DNA of 11,880 nucleotides from the NCBI GenBank assembly GCA_028718845.1, contig JAQULA010000032.1, positions 1 through 11,880 on the forward strand, read 5' to 3'. Numbering within the stretch: the stretch's first letter is position 1; each line of letters starts with the position of its first letter. The notes under the pieces were generated by a model. That model saw nothing but the letters and a program-made list of their open reading frames with translations. It ran no database searches and was not told the origin of the DNA. The DNA comes from Candidatus Omnitrophota bacterium (GTDB taxonomy: Bacteria; Omnitrophota; Gorgyraeia; B26-G9). A program made the translations under genes and the position numbers. Below are positions 6,845 through 11,880 of this stretch, piece by piece.

Positions 6845-6869
6845 TAGTTAACAAGAGGTAAGGTCGCTG

Positions 6870-7778
6870 ATGGGAAAAATTATCGGAATTTGCAATCAAA
6901 AGGGCGGAGTTGGCAAAACTACCAGCGCGATAAATTTAAGCGCGTTTGTGGCGGCAAAGGGGAAAAAAGTTTTATTGATCGATGCCGACCCTCAAGCCAA
7001 TGCAACCAGCGGGATTGGCCTGGAAAAAAAATCGCAACGACTGGGTTCTTATGAATTGTTGATGGATGTCGCTGTATTTGAAGAAGTTATACTTCCCACA
7101 CCTGTGGAAAACCTGTGGATAATTCCCTCCAGCGTTGCCTTGGCCGGAGCGGAGATCGAATTAGTGGAACTTCCGCAGCGTGAATACAGGATCCGCATGA
7201 TGCTGGCGGCGGTGAAGGACCGGTTTGATTTTATTTTTATTGATTGCCCGCCGTCTCTGGGGCTGCTGACGTTGAATGCGCTGGTAGCTTCGGACAGCGT
7301 TTTAATCCCGCTGCAGTGCGAATATTACGCGCTGGAGGGGCTCAGTCAACTTATGGATACGATTTCTCTGGTTAATAAGGCCCTGAACCCGGGGCTGCTG
7401 ATCGAAGGGGTGGTTCTAACGATGGCGGATTTTCGCACGCGATTGACCGGTGAGGTTATAAAAGAAGTGCGCGCTTTTTTTAAAAACAAGGTATTTACGA
7501 CGATTATCCCGCGCAGTATTCGTTTAAGTGAAGCTCCGGGGTTTGGCAAGCCGATCATGCTTTATGACGAGTTTTGCATCGGGTCTCTGAAATATGAATC
7601 GCTGGCCAAGGAATTTCTTGAACGTCAAAGCGTTGCCGTCGAATCGGCTCCGACTCTGCCGCCGGATCCGGCGGAATCCGGGTTGGACAAAAATGAGGAT
7701 GCCCCGGCCGCGATCGCGACGACGTCGGAATCCGAAGGCCCCGGCCCCGCGGGCATTGACGTTCCGCAGGCAGGGTAA
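6870..7778 (+). CDS. parA: Chromosome partitioning ATPase ParA (Soj family)
   Basis: ParA is the deviant-Walker ATPase that forms a nucleoid-bound gradient to move ParB-parS complexes. The 302-residue product has the Walker A motif KGGVGKTT (11-18, with signature Lys11 and Lys16), Walker A' DADPQAN (38-44) and Walker B FIDCPPS (123-129). The motif IPRSIRLSEAPGFGKPI (213-229) is typical of chromosomal ParA/Soj. The catalytic domain ends near residue 253. The remaining 49 residues are a low-complexity tail with 8 Pro, 9 acidic residues and one Lys, making the protein longer than the usual 250-265. An AGAGGTAAGG stretch precedes the ATG. parB follows after 58 bp and two parS sites lie upstream, so this is a complete ParABS locus. 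Confidence 0.97.
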   Translation: MGKIIGICNQKGGVGKTTSAINLSAFVAAKGKKVLLIDADPQANATSGIGLEKKSQRLGSYELLMDVAVFEEVILPTPVENLWIIPSSVALAGAEIELVELPQREYRIRMMLAAVKDRFDFIFIDCPPSLGLLTLNALVASDSVLIPLQCEYYALEGLSQLMDTISLVNKALNPGLLIEGVVLTMADFRTRLTGEVIKEVRAFFKNKVFTTIIPRSIRLSEAPGFGKPIMLYDEFCIGSLKYESLAKEFLERQSVAVESAPTLPPDPAESGLDKNEDAPAAIATTSESEGPGPAGIDVPQAG

Positions 7779-7836
7779 TAATAAAACCAAGACAGTGCTC
7801 AGGGAAGAGTCGAAGAATATAAAGGAGGTTTGAATA

Positions 7837-8694
7837 ATGGAGCGTAAGGTATTGGGTAAAGGGTTAAGCGCGCTCATAAACGCGGAACCGGCGCCGATAC
7901 AGCCATCGACCCCGAACGTTGAGGGGGTTGTGCTGTTAGATCCCGGATTGATCCGGCCAAACCGTTATCAGCCGCGGCTGGTGTTTAAGGAAGATAAGCT
8001 GCAGGAGCTGGCAAACTCGATTCAGGAAAAAGGCGTGGTCCAGCCGGTGGTGGTGCGTAAAAACGGGGATAACGATTATGAACTGGTTGCCGGAGAGCGG
8101 CGTTTGCGGGCCGTAAAAGCGTTGGGCCGCAGGGAGATCCCGGCGGTGGTGCGGTCGTTGAGCGACCGGGAAATGCTGGAATTATCGATCATTGAAAATA
8201 TTCAGCGCGACGATTTGAATCCTCTGGAGGAAGCGACCGCCTATCAGGCGCTGATCGACGATTTTGGGTTTACCCAGGAGCAGGTGGCTCAGTCCGTGGG
8301 CAAAAACCGTTCGACGGTGGCGAATATGCTGCGGTTGTTGTCTTTGCCGGAAAAGGCCAAGGACGCGCTGTTTAAAGAACGGATAACTTTTGGCCATGCC
8401 AAGGTGATTTTAGGGCTGGGCAATGCTGCGCAGCAGCTGGCTTTGCTGGAAAAAATCTTAAGTAAGGGGTTGTCGGTTCGTGAAGCCGAGCAATACGCCG
8501 TGCACGTCGAACGGCACGCGGCGGTAAAATCCGCGGGTTCGCGCGATGAACATGTGCAGCGCCTCGAGGAGGAGCTACAGCACGTATTCGGGACCAAGGT
8601 TATGGTAATGCACGGCACAAAACGGGGAAAAATCCAGATCGAATACTATTCCCTGGATGATCTTGAACGGATTCTGGCGATTGTTCGCCGGTAA
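7837..8694 (+). CDS. parB: Chromosome partitioning protein ParB (Spo0J family, CTPase)
   Basis: ParB binds parS, hydrolyses CTP and spreads as a sliding clamp to form the partition complex that ParA pulls. The 285-residue product begins with the ParA-contacting motif LGKGLSALI (6-14). The N-terminal CTPase domain carries the CTP-binding motifs GERRLRA (86-92) and ENIQRDDLNPLEEA (120-133). The helix-turn-helix that reads parS is at about 145-170 (FTQEQVAQSVGKNRSTVANML), followed by GHAK at 186-189. The C-terminal dimerisation domain covers about 236-285 and has the usual GTKVMV...GKIQIEYYSLDDLERI pattern. AGGAGGT at 7823-7829 sets the ATG at 7837. Key residues appear intact, so an active ParB is expected. 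Confidence 0.97.
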   Translation: MERKVLGKGLSALINAEPAPIQPSTPNVEGVVLLDPGLIRPNRYQPRLVFKEDKLQELANSIQEKGVVQPVVVRKNGDNDYELVAGERRLRAVKALGRREIPAVVRSLSDREMLELSIIENIQRDDLNPLEEATAYQALIDDFGFTQEQVAQSVGKNRSTVANMLRLLSLPEKAKDALFKERITFGHAKVILGLGNAAQQLALLEKILSKGLSVREAEQYAVHVERHAAVKSAGSRDEHVQRLEEELQHVFGTKVMVMHGTKRGKIQIEYYSLDDLERILAIVRR

Positions 8695-8700
8695 TAATTT

Positions 8701-8728
8701 GTAACACGCATTGCGAATTTCGTGTTAC
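8701..8728. repeat. Inverted repeat between parB and ndk
   Basis: GTAACACG (8701-8708) and CGTGTTAC (8721-8728) are perfect 8-bp arms around a 12-base spacer, which contains a further small ATT-GCG-AAT palindrome. It starts six bases after the parB stop and lies upstream of the ndk ribosome binding site. There is no T-run after it, so it does not look like an intrinsic terminator. It may be an operator or an mRNA stem that separates parB and ndk expression. Confidence 0.55.
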
Positions 8729-8757
8729 TGGCTGATGAGCTACAATGGAGGATATCG

Positions 8758-9261
8758 ATGAAGCAGCAAACCTTGATTTTGATCAAGCCGGACGGGTTGG
8801 TTAAATCTCTGACCGGAAATATTTTGACCCGGCTTTCCGAAACGAAGCTGGAAATCGCCGCCGCCAAAATGGTGCGGGTGACCCCGGAGCTGGCGCGCGA
8901 GCATTATAAGCATTTACAGGACAAACCGTTTTTTAACGAATTGATCGAATATCTGCAGGGCAAGCTGCATTCCCGCCGTAAAGTGCTGGCCATGGTTTAT
9001 TGGGGGGAGAATGCGATCCAAAAGGTGCGCGAGCTTGCCGGCGCGACCAATCCGGAAGAAGCGGAGCCGACCTCGATCCGGGGGGCATACGGCCGGATCA
9101 CGTCAAAAGGGGTGTATGAAAATGTCATTCATGCTTCATCGAATGAATCCGAAGCGGAGCGGGAGATTAAATTGTGGTTTGAACCGGACGAGATAATTTT
9201 GGACGCTTACCCGGTAAAAACGATAACGATTGAAAAGCTGAGTAAAAAAGTGTGGAGCTGA
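8758..9261 (+). CDS. ndk: Nucleoside diphosphate kinase (long form)
   Basis: NDK transfers the gamma phosphate of ATP to nucleoside diphosphates through a phosphohistidine, balancing NTP and dNTP pools in the cytosol. The 167-residue product has LILIKPDG (6-13, with conserved Lys10), Tyr50, KPFF (56-59), GATNP (95-99), IRGAYG (107-112, with conserved Arg108) and the active-site segment NVIHASSNESEAEREI (122-137, with His125). Most bacterial enzymes are 135-155 residues with the active site written as HGSDS. Here it is HASSN, there is a short basic insert near 69-75 (KLHSRRK), and the C-terminus has an extra VKTITIEKLSKKVWS segment. The ATG at 8758 is chosen because GGAGG (8747-8751) sits 6 bp ahead; an in-frame ATG-like start upstream at 8722 falls in the inverted repeat. 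Confidence 0.94.
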   Translation: MKQQTLILIKPDGLVKSLTGNILTRLSETKLEIAAAKMVRVTPELAREHYKHLQDKPFFNELIEYLQGKLHSRRKVLAMVYWGENAIQKVRELAGATNPEEAEPTSIRGAYGRITSKGVYENVIHASSNESEAEREIKLWFEPDEIILDAYPVKTITIEKLSKKVWS

Positions 9262-9273
9262 TCCCGGGGCGGG

Positions 9274-9307
9274 GCGGCTTGCCGCGGCGAGCTTATCATG
9301 CTATAAT
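9274..9307 (+). promoter_or_regulatory. Promoter of the pilin-like gene, with a GC hairpin at its -35
   Basis: TTGCCG (9279-9284), a 17-bp spacer and TATAAT (9302-9307) with a preceding TGC extended -10 make a good sigma70-type promoter, 75 bp before the pilin ATG. The -35 lies inside a small GC palindrome, GCGGC-TT-GCCGC (9274-9285), that could also form a weak 3' stem for the ndk transcript; there is no T-run, so I do not call a terminator. Confidence 0.7.
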
Positions 9308-9381
9308 TTAAATAGATAAGCGGTTTTTAAAATAAATTATTAAGCCTGTTTTGAGCTCAGCCGCTGTTTGAAGGGGGTAGT

Positions 9382-9792
9382 ATGCGCATAGGATGCAAAA
9401 ATTATCCGGCCGGCGGATTTACGCTGATAGAGTTGCTTATTACCTGCGCGATTATCGCCATTCTGGTCGCCATCGCGATTCCTTCCTATATGACCGGAAG
9501 GCTAAAGGCCGACGAGCACAAGGCCATTGTCAATCTCAATTCGATTTATCAGGCGGAGAAATTATATTGGCACAGCCGGCCTCTCGGACAGGAGGAATAC
9601 ACTTCGCTGATTGACGATTTAGACTCTTATGTGGAATTCAGCCAGGATGACGGAGACTGGTCGTATGTCGTTGATACCGCCGGCACCGATGAATTTGTTA
9701 TCATGGCCAGGCATCTGGACAATAATGGAACGATTGACGGGATGGAGATGTATATCGATGAAACCGGCCGGATATGGTATTCCTATAAGTGA
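9382..9792 (+). CDS. Type IV pilin / type II secretion pseudopilin-like protein
   Basis: The 136-residue product has a type III (prepilin) signal: a short basic leader ending in Gly12, then FTLIE, with the conserved Glu at mature position 5 (E17), and a hydrophobic helix to about residue 35. A prepilin peptidase would cut between G12 and F13, leaving a 124-residue mature protein. The rest of the long helix (YMTGRLKADEHKAIVNLNSIYQAEK) and a small soluble domain follow. The C-terminal loop LDNNGTIDGMEMYIDETG (112-129) is acidic and resembles the Ca-binding loop of major pseudopilins, but this is only a likeness. No assembly ATPase, peptidase or secretin gene is nearby, so pilus versus secretion role cannot be decided. 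AAGGGGG precedes the ATG. The gene has its own promoter and its stop overlaps the end of lnt by 10 bp, tail to tail. Confidence 0.88.
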   Translation: MRIGCKNYPAGGFTLIELLITCAIIAILVAIAIPSYMTGRLKADEHKAIVNLNSIYQAEKLYWHSRPLGQEEYTSLIDDLDSYVEFSQDDGDWSYVVDTAGTDEFVIMARHLDNNGTIDGMEMYIDETGRIWYSYK

Positions 9793-11234
9793 CCCAGGAA
9801 AGCGGTTTCCGTCCCTTCGATAAAAATACGCTCGCCGTTACACTCTACGATATTGCGAATCCGGCCCCGCGGGTCGATAAATCCGGAAATCCCGGTATTG
9901 GCACAGCGCACAAACCAGCAGCGGTTTTCTATGGCGCGAAATACGCTTATGCCGACGTGCTGCATCGGTTCGTCACTGTGCCGAAACCACGCCTCGTTGG
10001 TAATCGTGATCAGAAAATCCGCCCCATTGCGCCGGAATTGACGTACCAGCCCGGGGAAAGCGTCTTCAAAGCAGATCAATACTCCGAACCGGATTTCCCG
10101 GCCGTCCCGGCTGCGCAACCGGAATACGGTATGGCGTTTGCCGGCGGAAAAATCGGCGATCGGGGAGTTTTTCAAAAACCAGAATAAATTACCATAGGGA
10201 ATATATTCGCCGAAAGGCACCAGATGGATTTTATCGTGCATTTGCAGCAGCTCGCCGCGCGGCCCGAACAGGAACGCGCTGTTATAATACGACCGGGTGA
10301 AATAGTCTTCGCGCGGGCTTCCGACCAATAAATAAGTTTTAAGGTTTTGGGCCAGGCCGGTGACCGCCGGATAGAGCCGCGGTTCATCGAGCAGATACCC
10401 CGGCACCGAGGTTTCCGGCCAGACGACCAATTCCGGCGAGGCCGCCGCGGTCTCCCGCGAAAGCCGGCTGAATTTTTCCAGGATCGTTTCGACATAGCGC
10501 GTATTCCATTTGTTTTCCTGCGGGATGTTTCCTTGAACCACGCTCACGGTTATATCCGGACCGGTAAAATGCTGCTGCAACCGGAAAAAGCCGTAGGCAT
10601 AGGCGCCGGAAACGCAGCTTAGCGGGAGCAGAATGCAGACGGAAGCGGTGCGCCATTGAAGCTGTTTTCGGTTGCGGATAAGCTGGGCCAGGGCCAGGTT
10701 GCCGAGCACGATAATAAAACTAACTCCCCAGACTCCCAGCCGGTCGGCAATTTGAATAAACGGAAGATTTAAATACTGGGTATAACCGATAATTCCCCAT
10801 CCGAACCCGCCGAAAATAATCCCCCGCAGGCGTTCCAGTCCGATCCATAAAGCGGGGATCGTCAACAATGACCAGCTGCGCTGCGGATCCGGAACGACCA
10901 GGCCGAGCAGCGCGAATTCCGCTCCCAGCATTATGCAAAGCGCGAGCATTCCGCCCAGGCTTACATGGGCCAGCCAGTAAATAGTGCCGAGGAACAGGGT
11001 GGTCCCGAAAATAAACAAAAGCAGGGCGCGGTGCAGCCGGGATTTTACGCAGAGGCCGTGGAAAAGCGGTACTAATCCGAACCAGGCCAGGAAGGCGAAG
11101 CGCGGATTTGAAAATATCCACGCCAGGCAAATTGCCGAACCCAACGCCGACCATATCGCGAAGGCCGGAGGAAATTTTTTGCCGTGATGCCGTGCCGGTT
11201 GCCGATTACGATTCAGGAATTTTGGCCGCAACAT
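9783..11234 (-). CDS. lnt: Apolipoprotein N-acyltransferase
   Basis: Lnt adds the third acyl chain to the N-terminal cysteine of lipoproteins in the inner membrane, a step needed for efficient Lol transport in diderms. The 483-residue product has about six to seven membrane helices in its first ~225 residues, then a periplasmic nitrilase-like domain. The catalytic triad is visible: Glu274 in VVWPETSVPG, Lys335 in HDKIHLVPFGEY and Cys388 in GVLICFEDAFP. The family's TNEAWF (412-417) and the loop Glu343 and Glu390 are also present. Size is typical (about 500). I chose the ATG at 11234, which overlaps the secA 3' end by 22 bp; an in-frame TTG at 11267 would lie wholly inside secA. A ribosome binding site is weak. 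It probably shares a transcript with secA. Confidence 0.94.
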   Translation of the reverse strand: MLRPKFLNRNRQPARHHGKKFPPAFAIWSALGSAICLAWIFSNPRFAFLAWFGLVPLFHGLCVKSRLHRALLLFIFGTTLFLGTIYWLAHVSLGGMLALCIMLGAEFALLGLVVPDPQRSWSLLTIPALWIGLERLRGIIFGGFGWGIIGYTQYLNLPFIQIADRLGVWGVSFIIVLGNLALAQLIRNRKQLQWRTASVCILLPLSCVSGAYAYGFFRLQQHFTGPDITVSVVQGNIPQENKWNTRYVETILEKFSRLSRETAAASPELVVWPETSVPGYLLDEPRLYPAVTGLAQNLKTYLLVGSPREDYFTRSYYNSAFLFGPRGELLQMHDKIHLVPFGEYIPYGNLFWFLKNSPIADFSAGKRHTVFRLRSRDGREIRFGVLICFEDAFPGLVRQFRRNGADFLITITNEAWFRHSDEPMQHVGISVFRAIENRCWFVRCANTGISGFIDPRGRIRNIVECNGERIFIEGTETAFLGHL

Positions 11235-11880
11235 TTTTTGTATTTTTTTCCGCTGCCGCAGGGGCAAAGATCGTTGCGCCCGACTTTTTCGTCGGCGCGC
11301 GTATAGGGTTTTTTCTCCGGCTGCGCCTGCCGGGGCGAAACGGCTTGCCGCGCCGCTGTGCCGGCCGATGAATCCGGCTGGGGCCTGGCGGCTGCCGCGG
11401 CATCCGGATGGGAATAGGAAACCGGGACATTTGCAAATACGCTGACCTGTTCCCGCGGCGCAACCGCGGTGACCTTGAATAAAAATTCAACGGTTTCTTC
11501 TTTTATCCGGGCGATCATTTCGGAAAACAGCAGATAGGCCTCATGCTGGTATTCCACCAGGGGGTCTTTTTGTCCAAATGCGCGTAAGCCGATTCCCTCG
11601 CGCAAGGTATCCATAGCGTGCAAATGGTCTTTCCACTGGGTGTCCAGGATGTGCAGGCAGATCGATCGTTCAAACCCCCGGGAGATCGCTTCTCCCATAG
11701 CGGCGGTTTTCCCGTTATAGGCGTTTTCGAGCATTGCTTCCAGCGCTTCGGCTACATCTCCGCTGCCGGGCGAGGTGAAAGGGATGCCGAATTTTGATTT
11801 GACCCAGTCCTCCAGTCCGGCGACATTCCAGTCTCCGGGGTGGACGTTTTCCGGGAGATAGTGCGCTACGGTTTCCCCGA
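11213..11880 (-). CDS. secA: Protein translocase ATPase SecA, C-terminal part (5' end outside window)
   Basis: SecA is the ATPase motor that drives preproteins through SecYEG. Only the last 221 residues are in view, and the reading frame stays open to the window edge (visible sequence begins GETVAHYLPENVHPGDWNVAG). It includes the helical scaffold/wing end: ERSICLHILDTQWKDHLHAMDTLREGIGLRAFGQKDPL in the middle of the fragment, then EYQHEAYLLFSEM. A Pro/Ala/Gln-rich linker follows. The C-terminus is the zinc-binding tail CPCGSGKKYKKCC, which in SecA contacts SecB or ribosomes/phospholipid; the last ligand is Cys rather than His. The ATG at 11734 is internal, not the true start. The lnt start overlaps its end. 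Confidence 0.97.
   Translation of the reverse strand, partial: GETVAHYLPENVHPGDWNVAGLEDWVKSKFGIPFTSPGSGDVAEALEAMLENAYNGKTAAMGEAISRGFERSICLHILDTQWKDHLHAMDTLREGIGLRAFGQKDPLVEYQHEAYLLFSEMIARIKEETVEFLFKVTAVAPREQVSVFANVPVSYSHPDAAAAARPQPDSSAGTAARQAVSPRQAQPEKKPYTRADEKVGRNDLCPCGSGKKYKKCCGQNS

Noticed and set aside
7629..7778. A separate small gene or frameshift in the GC-rich end of parA
   Set aside because: The parA frame continues unbroken to a single stop, parB has its own strong ribosome binding site, and no alternative frame shows a recognisable protein.
9274..9285. GC hairpin as an intrinsic terminator of ndk
   Set aside because: The loop is only two bases and no T-run follows; it overlaps the -35 of the pilin promoter instead.
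10720..11154. 144-codon open frame on the minus strand overlapping lnt in another frame
   Set aside because: lnt is clearly coding through this region with its membrane helices; the alternative frame is Arg/Pro/Gly-rich, typical of a shadow in GC-rich DNA.
11235..11267. TTG at 11267 as the lnt start
   Set aside because: It would place 55 bp of overlap inside the conserved zinc-tail codons of secA and the extra residues are a shadow of that motif; the ATG at 11234 is simpler.

Overview
The window looks like the replication-origin neighbourhood of a diderm (Gram-negative-type) bacterial chromosome. A dnaA gene reading left and an rpmH gene reading right flank a short AT-rich intergenic region with a consensus DnaA box. 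This is the widely conserved dnaA-oriC-rpmH arrangement. The presence of lnt (lipoprotein N-acylation), a YidC with a large periplasmic domain and a type IV pilin-like protein supports a diderm. Protein style and gene order resemble Candidatus Omnitrophota or a related uncultivated PVC lineage, but this is only an impression; no marker in the window proves it.

Layout: 1-1293 (minus) is dnaA, with the last few codons cut off by the window start. 1294-1570 is the presumed oriC with a strong rpmH promoter. Then a tightly packed rightward block follows: rpmH, rnpA, yidD, yidC, a very short jag-like gene, mnmG, an unnamed HAMP-domain membrane protein, parA, parB and ndk. A separate promoter precedes a short type IV pilin-like gene (9382-9792). 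The right end holds two minus-strand genes, lnt and the 3' end of secA, which converge on the pilin gene and overlap its end by 10 bp.

How they work together: dnaA and the DnaA boxes initiate replication. ParA, ParB and two perfect palindromic parS sites (4157-4176 and 6044-6063) form the origin-segregation system, and the two sites bracket mnmG. rpmH and rnpA supply ribosomal protein L34 and the RNase P protein. yidD, yidC and secA serve membrane-protein insertion and export, and lnt serves lipoprotein maturation. mnmG modifies the tRNA wobble uridine. Compared with the common rpmH-rnpA-yidD-yidC-jag-mnmE-mnmG-rsmG-parA-parB order, mnmE and rsmG are absent here. The jag gene is reduced to its N-terminal domain, and a HAMP protein sits where rsmG would be.

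No mobile element, CRISPR array, tRNA or rRNA was seen, and no stretch over 300 bp lacks a gene. This is mostly a core-genome region. The oddities are local: a parS site read through as the C-terminal codons of mnmG, the stand-alone Jag_N protein, Asn in place of the usual basic residue in the YidC core, and an acidic Pro-rich ParA tail. I see no convincing evidence of a wholly new system.
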